Below are positions 1 through 10,500 of a stretch of DNA of 33,345 nt, one piece after another. The DNA is from an uncultured Dehalococcoidia bacterium (GTDB lineage: Bacteria; Chloroflexota; Dehalococcoidia; GIF9; UBA5629). Below the pieces are notes generated by a model that was given only the letters and a program-made list of their open reading frames with translations, had not been told where the DNA came from and did not search any database. Every line of letters starts with the position of its first letter. Within the stretch, counting starts at the first letter, position 1. The position numbers and the translations under genes were made by a program. Location: assembly GCA_903844685.1 (NCBI GenBank), contig CAIMUM010000222.1, positions 1-33,345 of the forward strand, read 5' to 3'.

Positions 1-21
1 AGCTGCTGCTGAGCTAAATCC

Positions 22-513
22 CTATACTGACAGCCGCGGCAACCCCTCTTTCAACTTCTCATAGGTGGTTTTCAGGCCCTCGGATATAACCCGTGTATCT
101 GCCACCACAGACATAAAATTATGGTCCCCGTTCCACCGCGGCACAACGTGTGTATGTATATGTCCTTCCAGGCCAGCCCCGGCCACCTTGCCAAGGTTCA
201 TTCCGAGATTAAACCCATCGGGCTTTATCTCGGCAGTCAGCAGCCTGATGCATAGCTGCATAAGCTTGATATGCTCATCAGCCTCCTTAGCATTAGCTTC
301 CGTTAGATTGCCTATGTGGCGGTAAGGAGCAACCATTAAGTGACCCGGCGTATAAGGATAGGCATTCAAAATTACGAAGTTGTATTTGCCGCTGTACAAA
401 ATATAATTGGCTTCATCTCTCTTTTCTGCCGGTTTATCGCATAATATGCAGCCTTTATCTTTACCTGCCTGCAGTATGTATTGCATTCGCCAGGGCGCCC
501 AAATTTTCCTCAT
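22..513 (-). CDS. HIT family hydrolase / Ap4A phosphorylase-like protein
   Basis: Histidine triad HIHTHVVPRW; N-terminal zinc-type CILC...; GHxMVAPYRHIG typical of HIT proteins. Confidence 0.93.
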   Translation of the reverse strand: MRKIWAPWRMQYILQAGKDKGCILCDKPAEKRDEANYILYSGKYNFVILNAYPYTPGHLMVAPYRHIGNLTEANAKEADEHIKLMQLCIRLLTAEIKPDGFNLGMNLGKVAGAGLEGHIHTHVVPRWNGDHNFMSVVADTRVISEGLKTTYEKLKEGLPRLSV

Positions 514-603
514 CTCGGGAATACCTCGATATACTAATTTTCATCATTGTAGCACGATTATTGACTTTACCGCTCAACATTGATATCTTTGTCTTAATTG
601 CGT

Positions 604-1458
604 ATGTCTCCGGTTGATATTAGTTACTTCGCCCGCGGCAACATTTCGGGAAGCTTCAAGAAGGAGATTTCCGAAGTCCTTAACGACTGTTATCAGCATT
701 TTAGTCAGCGGGTACCCTACAAGATCGAGGTCTATGCATTCGATAGCGAAGAAAACCTCAACAGCTTCCTGCGCGAGGAAAAGTTCAAGCTGGGCATGTC
801 CTTCAACACTGTTGACGATGCCTCAGCCTGTACATACGAGGTGCTGCGCGGCTATCCGCGGCTGTTGATATGCAACGACCGACTGTCCAGATACAGCAAG
901 CTGGCCAGGGCCGGCGCGATCCGGCACGAGGTTGCGCACACGGTTCTGCACGGTGCGCTTGAATACAGCATCTTTCAAATACCTGAGGACTGCCGGCATA
1001 CGGCTACTGTAAAAGGAATCGAAAATGATAAGCTGGAGGAGATTTTCTTTCAGCTTTCGCTGGGTGTAAAAGACTACGAAGCAACCCGGTTATTGATCGC
1101 TAACGATTACATTCACTGCCAGTTCGCTTACGCGCGGGAATGGATTCAACCAGCAGAGGATGACAAGGCCGCCTGGAGCATTTCACGGACGAGCAGGCAG
1201 ACCCGGTTTGTCTATGAGAGCGCGTTGATGCGTCCTATACTTTTCACCAACCCGTTGCTTTCACTGCCCAAATCGAAAAAGGTGCCGGCAGAAGAGCAGT
1301 TGCAGCTGGGCGTTAAAATGGAGCAGATGATCTCTATGCTGGGTGAGGCTGAGGAGAATAAGGTCCTCAAAGTAGCCGAGGCAATCATTGAATGTATCGG
1401 CGAAGATACGCATAATAATATCGACGCAGCGTTCCATCAACTCATCAACTTAATTTAA
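604..1458 (+). CDS. Uncharacterised protein with HEVAHTVLH zincin-like motif (predicted metallopeptidase-like)
   Basis: Complete ORF. The track starts at TTG 598 but ATG 604 is likely. Contains RHEVAHTVLHG (HExxHxxxH). Confidence 0.7.
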   Translation: MSPVDISYFARGNISGSFKKEISEVLNDCYQHFSQRVPYKIEVYAFDSEENLNSFLREEKFKLGMSFNTVDDASACTYEVLRGYPRLLICNDRLSRYSKLARAGAIRHEVAHTVLHGALEYSIFQIPEDCRHTATVKGIENDKLEEIFFQLSLGVKDYEATRLLIANDYIHCQFAYAREWIQPAEDDKAAWSISRTSRQTRFVYESALMRPILFTNPLLSLPKSKKVPAEEQLQLGVKMEQMISMLGEAEENKVLKVAEAIIECIGEDTHNNIDAAFHQLINLI

Positions 1459-1485
1459 TATTGGTCTAACCAGAGGCAGTTATCT

Positions 1486-2208
1486 ATGAAATTCCACAAT
1501 TCAGTCAGATTACAGGACAATGTTTATGGCTATATCTGGCAGGGCATGGGCAATAACTGTAACACGACGGTAATTACGGGAGTCCTGAAGGGGGATAAGC
1601 AGCATATCATCGTCGACCCCGGTCATATCACCAACGAAGCCGGGGAAGACTGTATCGGGAGCCTCGAACAGGCAATGGCACAGGATAATATCAAAATGCA
1701 GGAGATCGGGTTGATCATCAATACTCACAGCCATCCTGATCACTGCCAATCAAATGAATTGATCATTAACCGGGGCGGGGCACAGGTAACCCTTTCTGAA
1801 GAAGAGGATAAATTCAGGAACACCGTCGGTGAGCGCATGTACACCATGTTCGGCATGAAACCGCCTCATTTCACCCCTCTCTTCTTCCTCAAAGAAGGTG
1901 AACTTGACCTCGGCAAGGATGGGTTCAAGGTTCAGGTAATACTGACGCCGGGCCATTCACCCGGGTCGGTATGCCTGTATCTGCCGGACACCAAAATATT
2001 GATAACCGGCGATGTTATCTTTTATATGAGCGTTGGCAGGACCGATTTCCCGGGAGGGGACACACTTATGCTGAAAAAGAGCATAGACAAGTTGGCCGTT
2101 TTGGACGTAGAGTATCTTGTTCCAGGCCATAATACTGAACCCAATGGGATAATCCGGGGCAAAGACAGGATTAAGCGTAATTTCGAAGCGGTACAGATGT
2201 TTTTCTGA
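1486..2208 (+). CDS. MBL-fold metallo-hydrolase (glyoxalase II-like)
   Basis: NTHSHPDHC (HxHxDH), PGHSPGS, ITGDVIF and PGHNT motifs. Confidence 0.93.
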   Translation: MKFHNSVRLQDNVYGYIWQGMGNNCNTTVITGVLKGDKQHIIVDPGHITNEAGEDCIGSLEQAMAQDNIKMQEIGLIINTHSHPDHCQSNELIINRGGAQVTLSEEEDKFRNTVGERMYTMFGMKPPHFTPLFFLKEGELDLGKDGFKVQVILTPGHSPGSVCLYLPDTKILITGDVIFYMSVGRTDFPGGDTLMLKKSIDKLAVLDVEYLVPGHNTEPNGIIRGKDRIKRNFEAVQMFF

Positions 2209-2222
2209 GCTGGTTAGCGACT

Positions 2223-2897
2223 ATGGAACCCGACGAAAAAATACAGGCTGCCATCAGCAATACATTTGTGCTGCGCTTTCCCAGGCAGCAACTGGCAACC
2301 TTCGGCATTACCAACATCTATTACTACATGGTTACGGAACTGATGCCAGAAGTGAATGTAGTCAGGGAAGGCCGGGTGATAGCTGCAAGGCCTAAAATCA
2401 TTACCCCCGCCTATCTTATGCACATAGAAGGTTTCAGTGGTCCGGCGCGGCGGTATATACAAATGGCAGCAGACCAAAATCCCCATGAGCCGGGTATCTT
2501 ATACTCCTATAAAAATGAATTCGGCGAAATGAGCTTGGTCGCTGAACCGCTGGGCAGCATAGTGGATAATATCAACCGGCGCATAGATAAACAGAGCGAT
2601 CCGCTCAGCACCATCATCAGAGGGGTCGAAGAGATGTGGGATGTTTCCCTGATGAAATTTACTCTCGACCTTACCAGAAATTCTGCTCAGCGGAATTTTT
2701 CGGAACTATATGGCCTAGGAAGGTTCAATATTGACCGGAGCGGAGTGCCCGAAGATGCCCGTGACAGGATAGAGGAACTCATGGATATGACTGCCAAAGA
2801 TCCCTCCCTGGCAGCGGAACTCGTTAGCGAATTGCAGCGCTGGGACCTGTGGGACAGCTACCAGGACCGCTTCCTGAAGCTTTTTAGAAAATTATGA
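2223..2897 (+). CDS. Conserved-looking hypothetical protein
   Basis: 224-aa ORF, co-directional with neighbours and with coding-like composition; no family recognised. Confidence 0.7.
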   Translation: MEPDEKIQAAISNTFVLRFPRQQLATFGITNIYYYMVTELMPEVNVVREGRVIAARPKIITPAYLMHIEGFSGPARRYIQMAADQNPHEPGILYSYKNEFGEMSLVAEPLGSIVDNINRRIDKQSDPLSTIIRGVEEMWDVSLMKFTLDLTRNSAQRNFSELYGLGRFNIDRSGVPEDARDRIEELMDMTAKDPSLAAELVSELQRWDLWDSYQDRFLKLFRKL

Positions 2898-2954
2898 TGC
2901 ACGCTCGATATATGCCCGTTTCGGCCAAAGCAGCCCTCAATACAAAATGATATT

Positions 2955-3245
2955 ATGGCGTACAAGAGAAATGATATGGCAAGAACATCTGAGAGATTTC
3001 CAGGAGTGGAATGGATCGGCGATACGGGCGTATTTATAAAGATAGATGAAAAGAAATGTACGGGTTGTGGTAATTGCCTGAAAGTGTGCCTGGGTGGCTG
3101 TTTTGAGATAGAAAATAAGCTGGCGAGGATACGAAGCCTTGACGAGTGTATGGAATGCGCCTCATGCTGGTATGTCTGCGGGGAAGAGGCGATAGATTTT
3201 TCCTGGCCGCCCGGTGGCACCGGATATAGGAGCGATTGGGGATAA
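2955..3245 (+). CDS. 2x[4Fe-4S] ferredoxin-like (FixX-like partner)
   Basis: CTGCGNCLKVC and CMECASCWYVC motifs. ATG 2985 is an alternative start. Ends 4 nt before the flavoprotein ATG. Confidence 0.88.
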   Translation: MAYKRNDMARTSERFPGVEWIGDTGVFIKIDEKKCTGCGNCLKVCLGGCFEIENKLARIRSLDECMECASCWYVCGEEAIDFSWPPGGTGYRSDWG

Positions 3246-3249
3246 AATA

Positions 3250-4887
3250 ATGCAACAGGAATACGATGTCGTTGTTATTGGGGCGGGATTTGGCGGTCCT
3301 GTAGCGGCTAAAAAGTGTGCCGGTGCCGGACTGAAAACGCTCTTGTTAGAAAGGTCGGAAAATCCCGGGGAAAAGGTGGTTTCGGGGCTCACTATCCCGA
3401 TTTATGGCTTTCTATTTGGCCCTCCCTTTATAAGGGATGGTAACCCTCCCGTAGAGAGGCCGGTAGACGGGATAAGAAATTACGTTATCTACGATGTAAA
3501 AGCCGGAGATATTGAGATAGTTGAAATGCGGATACCCAGGCCGCTGTCGCCGATATTTGCCTTTGGTTACAACGCTTATTGCAAACCTTTTTGCACCTGG
3601 GAAGCGGAACAGGCTGTTAATGCCGGGGCTGAGTTAAGAACATGCACCACTGTGATAGATTTTATAAAAGAGGATGGGTATATTAAAGGTGTCGTAACCG
3701 ACAATGGGGAGACAATAAGATCAAGAATTGTGATAAATAGCGAGGGATCGCAGGGAATACTTGCGGTCAAGGCGGGGGTAAGGGATAAATATCCGCCCCA
3801 GGCAATTTCCCTGGCTGATACTTATGACTATGATTGCCCGAAGGAGGTTATAGACAGGGTATTTGGACATACATTGCGATTCTGCTGGGGATTCGACGAA
3901 CTGAAGATTGCTCCGCCTCTTGGCCATGGCAACGGGCTTATGAGCTGGCCTTATAGAAATAGCATCCACTGGATGCAGGATCAATGCCTGGCAATGGGTG
4001 ACGGCTATGTGCCAAACTTGAGACGGCTATTTGACGAGTATCACGAAAATATTACCACGCAACTCCCCTGGTGGAGAGACGAGATCGCTCCCAGCGCCAA
4101 ATTGAGGGCGAGAATGTGGGAAGGGTTCGAAATATTTGTCGGCCTGGATGATAGATTGCGTAACATGCCCAATTACACGGATGGGATGATACTTGTGGGA
4201 GACACAGCCGGGCTTGAAAGCACTGGGCTGTGTGACGGTGTCCCAACCGCATGGTTTTCAGCCGATATAGCCGCTGATGTAGCTATTGAGGCAATAAGGG
4301 CTATGGATTTTTCCGCTAAATTCCTGGAGAGGTATAACCGGAGGATAAAAGCCCACACAATAATCCAATGGGCAATTACCAATAAGGGCAGGTGGAACCT
4401 GCGTAAAGCCCAGGAAAGCCACGACCGCAAAGAATTGAGGGCAAGGATAAATCATCAATTCGGCCCCGGCATCCTGACACATGCCGGTACCCCCCTGGTA
4501 AAGAGCCTTCTTCACGCGATCAGGAAGGACCCGCTGGTAATTATGAAATGGGCAAGGATGTTTCCGAGGTATTACTACAATTGGGAGCATGAGTGCTCAA
4601 GCGGGGATAGGCGCCCGATTGATAAACAAAAGAAAAGATCCTCCGGGATTGGTTGGGTACTTTTTGATTCACTGGTTATACTTTTCAGCCCTGTTAACTG
4701 GGCCGCAGCCTGGCTGCTGGAACCTCTTGCCGGAGTGGTTAATCCGCTGATCAAGGTATTCCTTCCCGCAGTTGAGCTTGGCTTAGGTGTTTCAATCAGG
4801 ATGGAACCCCTGTTCAGCCCCGTAACCCGGTGGATGATCGATTCCGTTAAGCAAGCTGATCCCTCAACTTTTAGCGTATCAAAGTGA
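3250..4887 (+). CDS. FAD-dependent oxidoreductase, FixC / geranylgeranyl-reductase-like superfamily
   Basis: N-terminal Rossmann VVVIGAGFGGPVAAKKCAGAGLKTLLLE and FAD motif GMILVGDTAGLESTGLCDGVPTAW. The track start (GTG 3214) overlaps the ferredoxin; ATG 3250 is preferred. Confidence 0.88.
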   Translation: MQQEYDVVVIGAGFGGPVAAKKCAGAGLKTLLLERSENPGEKVVSGLTIPIYGFLFGPPFIRDGNPPVERPVDGIRNYVIYDVKAGDIEIVEMRIPRPLSPIFAFGYNAYCKPFCTWEAEQAVNAGAELRTCTTVIDFIKEDGYIKGVVTDNGETIRSRIVINSEGSQGILAVKAGVRDKYPPQAISLADTYDYDCPKEVIDRVFGHTLRFCWGFDELKIAPPLGHGNGLMSWPYRNSIHWMQDQCLAMGDGYVPNLRRLFDEYHENITTQLPWWRDEIAPSAKLRARMWEGFEIFVGLDDRLRNMPNYTDGMILVGDTAGLESTGLCDGVPTAWFSADIAADVAIEAIRAMDFSAKFLERYNRRIKAHTIIQWAITNKGRWNLRKAQESHDRKELRARINHQFGPGILTHAGTPLVKSLLHAIRKDPLVIMKWARMFPRYYYNWEHECSSGDRRPIDKQKKRSSGIGWVLFDSLVILFSPVNWAAAWLLEPLAGVVNPLIKVFLPAVELGLGVSIRMEPLFSPVTRWMIDSVKQADPSTFSVSK

Positions 4888-4917
4888 AAGGCCTGTTCTC
4901 AATGCCTGATATATTGA

Positions 4918-4946
4918 TTGACATTATTTCCGCAGAGTTATATATT
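4918..4946 (+). promoter_or_regulatory. sigma70-like promoter TTGACA-N17-TATATT
   Basis: TTGACA at 4918-4923 and TATATT at 4941-4946 with exactly 17-bp spacing, upstream of the wHTH gene. Confidence 0.75.
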
Positions 4947-4984
4947 AGTCACACCTGCTTAAACTTGAGTTTACGGGTGGCCGG

Positions 4985-5269
4985 GTGAGGCAAATGAATC
5001 AACGGCGGTCTAATATTGAAATCATCAGTGAAATGCTGCGGATCGGGGCTGACGGAGCAGGCAAGACCGAGATAATGTACAGCGCCAACATGAGCTACCG
5101 GCAACTGCAAAAATATCTGAAATTTATGGTATCACAGGGACTGATAGACAAAATTGAAGTAGACAACCCGTCCATTTCCTTCCTGGTAACAGAAAAAGGA
5201 CACGGCTTAAGACGGAGCATTGAGACCGTTCTTGAGGTATTGAACTTCAAAGAACCTGAAGATAAGTAG
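4985..5269 (+). CDS. Winged-helix DNA-binding protein, archaeal-type
   Basis: RSNIEIISEMLRIGADGAGKTEIMYSANMSYRQLQKYLKFMVSQGLIDKI is typical of small archaeal-like wHTH proteins. ATG 4994 is an alternative start. Confidence 0.82.
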   Translation: MRQMNQRRSNIEIISEMLRIGADGAGKTEIMYSANMSYRQLQKYLKFMVSQGLIDKIEVDNPSISFLVTEKGHGLRRSIETVLEVLNFKEPEDK

Positions 5270-5286
5270 AATAGGAGGCGATGCTT

Positions 5287-5613
5287 ATGACGGAAAAAAG
5301 GATGCTGATACTTGATGCGGGAACCGTGCAAAAGATCGAGGAAAACCGCGGCGATATGAGCGTCTCCGAATTCATCAATTTCGTAATTGACAGCCACTTT
5401 GAGGAGACCACTGCACCGCATCAAAAAGATCTTGTGACCAAAGAAGAATTCCAGCATTTTGAAGAGGGTATCCGGGACCTGCTGCGAAGCTTTCTGGAAT
5501 TTTTCCTCAGCTATGGCCTTGAACTGGGCAAACAACCCACTGACGGCGAATTGGACAAGCTAAGTTTTAAGCTGCAGGGGTTGAGCAAGACCATCAAAGC
5601 TAAGAAACTCTGA
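5287..5613 (+). CDS. Small protein with ribbon-helix-helix-like N-terminus
   Basis: RMLILDAGTVQKIEENRGDMSVSEFINFVIDSHF resembles an RHH fold. AGGAGG lies 8 nt before ATG 5287. Confidence 0.6.
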   Translation: MTEKRMLILDAGTVQKIEENRGDMSVSEFINFVIDSHFEETTAPHQKDLVTKEEFQHFEEGIRDLLRSFLEFFLSYGLELGKQPTDGELDKLSFKLQGLSKTIKAKKL

Positions 5614-5759
5614 TCTTTATTGTCTTTACCGGCTTTCTTTCTCTTCGTTAACCCCTTTACATTCGTATCAGATAGAACTGTCTTCTAGAACACAAACACT
5701 TCCCAATCACGTTCAATCGTGCCATAGTTAATTAATGCACATTTGTGGGAGGTGTATTT

Positions 5760-7433
5760 ATGCCTACTGTTAAAGAGTTGCTGCGCACAGGCCGGAAAGA
5801 GGAACTCTGGCAAAGGTGTTGCGGCTTTCTAGATCTTAGCACTGAACAATTTATGTCCATCCAGAAAAGGCTTCTTCTTGAGCAAATTGAACTGCTTAAT
5901 GCCTCCGCCATTGGAAGAAAAATTCTCAAGGGCACTGTACCCCAGGATGTGGACGAATTCCGAAGGAGGGCGCCGCTAACCACTTATCAGGATTACTGTC
6001 CCGAGTTGAGCGAAAGAAGGGATGATGCCATGCCCGTTAAGCCTTTGCTATGGCAGCATACATCGGGCAGGTCTGCTGAGTATCCTTTCAAATGGGAAAA
6101 CATAAAGTGGATGCCGGTAACCCAGAGGATGTGCGAAGAATTAGCTGCGATCGGGGCAGGCCTTGCCATGCTGGCGAGTTGCAAGCATAAGGGTGACGCG
6201 TCAGCCATGAAGCGCGGGGCAAAATTTATTTACGCGGTTGCTCCCAGGCCCTATACTTCGGGAACATATGCCTATATAGCTACGGAGGAAGTTGAAGGTA
6301 TCAGCATGCCTCCTTTGGAGATTGCGGAAAAACTGGATATTGAAGAACGCATCGCCTTGAGCTTCAAGCAAGCCCTATCACAGGGCCTGGATTACTATTT
6401 TGGTGTTTCGGTAGCCCTGGTGGCTATCGGTGAGAAAATCAATCAACGCATGGGCAAGGTCAATATTAAATCAATGTTATCTCAACCGAGAGCTTTAGCC
6501 AGGTTGGCAAAGGGTTTAATCAAAAGCAAGTTGGCGGGACGTGCGCTTATGCCCAAAGACTTATGGACAGTAAAGGGCATCTTAAGCAGCGGCACCGATG
6601 TCACAATCTTCAAAAATGTAATTAAAGATACCTGGGGCGTATACCCGCTGGATACTTATGTCAGCACTGAAGGCGGCATGATTGCCACACAGGCCTGGGA
6701 TTACGACGGCATGACATTTATCCCTAACATGAATTTTTTTGAATTCATCCCGGAGGCAGAGTATGAGAAGTGGAAGGAAAACAGGTCATATGTGCCCAGG
6801 ACCGTGCTGCTTGATGAAGTACAGCCAAACAGTAAATATGAACTCGTCATCAGTAATTTCCACGGTGCGCCGCTCGTCAGGTACAGGACAGGAGATATCA
6901 TCAAAATTACTTCACTGCGCAATAAAAAGCTGAGCATTGAGCTGCCACAGATGGAATTCGAGGGCAGGATAGAGGATGTAATTGATGCAGCCGGATTTTT
7001 CGGACTGACCGAGAAGGTCATCTGGCAGGCTGTCAGCAAAACAGCTATACCATATGTTGATTGGGCAGCCCGCGAGGAACGAAAAGAGGACAAGTCTTTC
7101 CTGCATGTATATCTCGAACTCAAAGGTGATATCAAGCTGGCCGAAGATAGCATAGCACGTGCGATATACGCCGAACTAAAAAAAATGGATGAAGGATTCA
7201 TTTACGCAAATGTCGGACCAGTGCCCAACAATGTTCCGGTAATAGTTACTTTACTGCCAAAAGGAGCTTTTGAAAACCATATCAACTTGCGGCGTTCCCA
7301 GGGCGCAGACCTGGCGCATTTAAAGCCACGTCACATTAATCCCACGGATAAAGACCTGGTTATTCTCGGTTCACCCGTTCCAGCATCACCTGAAGCAGAC
7401 CGGGTATACGCTGGAGCGCCGTCAGCAAGCTAA
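5760..7433 (+). CDS. GH3 auxin-responsive promoter family protein (acyl-adenylating enzyme)
   Basis: Overall GH3 architecture: LWQHTSGRSAEYPFKW, STEGGMIATQ, NMNFFEFIPEAE, LVRYRTGDIIKI. GGGAGGTG RBS before ATG 5760. Confidence 0.88.
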   Translation: MPTVKELLRTGRKEELWQRCCGFLDLSTEQFMSIQKRLLLEQIELLNASAIGRKILKGTVPQDVDEFRRRAPLTTYQDYCPELSERRDDAMPVKPLLWQHTSGRSAEYPFKWENIKWMPVTQRMCEELAAIGAGLAMLASCKHKGDASAMKRGAKFIYAVAPRPYTSGTYAYIATEEVEGISMPPLEIAEKLDIEERIALSFKQALSQGLDYYFGVSVALVAIGEKINQRMGKVNIKSMLSQPRALARLAKGLIKSKLAGRALMPKDLWTVKGILSSGTDVTIFKNVIKDTWGVYPLDTYVSTEGGMIATQAWDYDGMTFIPNMNFFEFIPEAEYEKWKENRSYVPRTVLLDEVQPNSKYELVISNFHGAPLVRYRTGDIIKITSLRNKKLSIELPQMEFEGRIEDVIDAAGFFGLTEKVIWQAVSKTAIPYVDWAAREERKEDKSFLHVYLELKGDIKLAEDSIARAIYAELKKMDEGFIYANVGPVPNNVPVIVTLLPKGAFENHINLRRSQGADLAHLKPRHINPTDKDLVILGSPVPASPEADRVYAGAPSAS

Positions 7434-7455
7434 ATTCCACGAGGCGACTAACCAG

Positions 7456-7490
7456 GCGGGGCCATCTTGCAAGATGGCCCCGCTTTCTTT
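7456..7490 (+). terminator. Rho-independent terminator
   Basis: Perfect palindrome GCGGGGCCATCTTGCAAGATGGCCCCGC (7456-7483) followed by TTTCTTT, 20 bp past the GH3 stop. Confidence 0.9.
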
Positions 7491-7539
7491 AACCTGCCAA
7501 GGCAAGGTAATTCACAGTTCAAAGATCAGGGGCTATATC

Positions 7540-7568
7540 TTGACATTTGATAGTTACAGCTACATAAT
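7540..7568 (+). promoter_or_regulatory. sigma70-like promoter TTGACA-N17-CATAAT
   Basis: TTGACA 7540-7545 and CATAAT 7563-7568 (17-bp spacer), 28 bp before the start at 7596. Confidence 0.75.
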
Positions 7569-7595
7569 GGTCACAAGTATATATTTAAACATTAA

Positions 7596-10500
7596 ATGAA
7601 CATACACTCATTAATACCCCTGATAGCAACCATAGCATATATCCCGCTGATTATCATCCTTTACGCTAATCGTCCCTGGCAGCGTCAGAAACAGGTCTTC
7701 GTATTGTTCCTCTTTGCTGCCATGCTGTGGAGCTTAGGTGATTTCCTGTTTCGCAGCGATTTCCTGGTCAACGAAAAAACTGTTATTGCAATAGCAATAC
7801 TCTGTAGCGTTGTCTTCGCCGCAACGCAACTGCACTACTTCCTGCGTACGTACTATGAGACAAAAAAGCCGGGAGTCCCCGTGGCTTACATTATCATGGT
7901 TCTGGCCTTTATATGGATAATCCTGTTTACCCCTCAACGTTTAGTAGTCGATAAAGGCGTTCCACCGGTATATGGAACGTGGATATATCCTCTATTAATT
8001 TATTATATCGTCTTGATCGGGCGCGATGTCTTCATTCTTGTCAAAAAGCTTAGAAGTATTGTAGACCCTTTGGCACGCAACCAATTAGCCTACCTTCTTG
8101 TATCTATATTTATTCCCGCGCTCATTGTTGCCTTCGTAACAGGCGGCATGGCACAGGAATATCCATTAGCCCACGTGGCCAATTTTATCAGCGCCCTGCT
8201 TTTAACTTATACCGTTATCAAACATCAATTACTCGATTTGCGTATTGTCCTGCGGCGCAGTCTGGCTGTTACCGCTATGGCTGCTATCGGCATAGGCATC
8301 TACCTGCTACTGTATGTCATCGGGCATTTTCTCTTCCACTTCGATGTGATCAGCATTAACTTTTTACTGGGAATGGGTGCCGCCCTGTTGATTGCCTTCG
8401 TGATTTACCAGGTACGGTACGTGGCCATAGGCCAGATAGACAAATTGTTTTACCGGGATACCTACGAATACCGCCAAAAACTCAAAGACTTTACCGAGAA
8501 CCGTATCAGGGGGATGCTCAGCCTCGATGAAATGGGCAATGAGTTGTTAAACCTGCTGTGCGGCGCTATCAGGTGCAAACAGGCGTCTCTTTTGCTACCC
8601 CGTGAGGATAACGGTGAGTTTTTTGTCCGTTTTTCGGTCGGCGATGCACAAGCTGGATTGCCTCTATCGGTAAAAAACGATAGCCCGATCATCCAATGGC
8701 TGCAAAAGACGAAAACATATCTGCCCAGGGACAGATTGGATATAGCTCCCGAATTCAAGAGTTTATGGAAAGAAGAACTGGAATCTATTGCCCAATTGAA
8801 TATCCAGATGTTCTTGCCGGTGATCAGCAGAAATAACATTATAGGCTTGCTGGCACTCGGCGAAAAACAGCACAAACGCGGGTATTCGCTGGAAGACATT
8901 AACTATACCGAGAGAATACTCAACAATACCGCCACCAGCATTGAGAAAGAATACCTGCAGGACCAGCTGAGAAAACGTGAACAGGAACTATCACTTATAA
9001 ATCAATTGGCCGGTGTAATTTCCTCCAGTTTAGATATAAAAGAGGTATATGACGCCTTTGTCGGCGAGCTTAAAGAATTTATCGAGGTTGATTATGCGGC
9101 GATTGCCCTGGTGGAAGGTGACAACATATATTTTGCCGCCGTATCGACACAAGTCGGTTCCGCCTGGCATGCCGGAGAAAAAATCCCGATGCGCGGCACG
9201 GGAACGGAATGGGTTTATCTGAACAGGAGGCCCTTCTATGAGCGTGACCTTACCAAACGCAAACGATTTTGGACATGCGAAGAATATATCAAGCGGGGAC
9301 TGCGGTCGGTACTATACCTCCCGCTTGTAAACAAGGGGGAAGTCATAGGTGTGCTGATCATCGGCAGTAAAAATGTTGCAGCCTATAACACGGAACAGAG
9401 CATATTGCTGGAACACCTGGCTTCGCAGATAGCCGCTCCGATTGAAAACAGCCGGCTTTTTACTAAATCTGAGGAAATAGCGCGAGTCGACGGCCTTACA
9501 GAGTTATTTAACCGGCGCCATTTTGACGAAAGGATGCGTGAGGAGATAGCCCGTCACTCACGGTACGGGGATACGCTTTCCATGCTCCTCATCGATATGG
9601 ATAATTTTAAAAAATATAATGATACCTTCGGGCATTTAGCGGGAGACCGCATGTTGGTGCACGCGGCCGGCCTGGTCAAGGCTGCTACCAGGACTTCGGA
9701 CCTCGTCTTCAGATACGGTGGAGATGAGTTCGCGGTTATATTGCCAAACTCGTCTACTATGGATTCTTTCAAAGTTGCGGAGCGTATGAGGGAGAATTTA
9801 GCCGTTGAAATGTCCGGCAGGCAGGTGGACATCACGATCAGCATAGGGGTGGCCTCCTGGCCTGGCGACGGCACAACACTGGACGAGGTATGTTATGCGG
9901 CTGACATGGCCTTATATTACGCCAAGCGTACGGGACAAAACAGGACATCAATCGCGTCACGCACCCTTTTCTCTCTGAATGAACCAAATGTAAACGTTAA
10001 TACGGAAGCTGAAGTGCTAAGCACCATATACGCCCTGGCAGCGACACTTGAAGCGCGTGACAAGTATACGTACGGCCATTCGCGCCGTGTGAGCCGTTAT
10101 GCCGTATCGTTAGCGGAAGCTTTAAATTTACCGCCCGAACAGGTAGCGCTGGTAAGCGCAGCGTCCCTCCTTCACGACATAGGTAAGGTGGGAATACCTG
10201 ACAATGTGCTCAACAAATGCGAAAAACTATCGGATGACGAATGGGAATTGCTCAAACAACATCCCCGATTGTCCGCAACTATCGTAGGGCATGTGCCCAG
10301 TTTAAGCGCCTGTCTTGCTGCGGTAAGACATCACCATGAGCGTTGGGATGGTGCCGGTTACCCGGCAGGGTTAAAAGATGAGGCTATACCCATAGAAGCA
10401 CGTATACTGACGGTTACTGACTCTTTTGAAGCTATGATATCTGAAAGACCTTACCGTAAGGCATTATCTTTCAAACAAGCAATAGCGGAATTAGAAAAAT

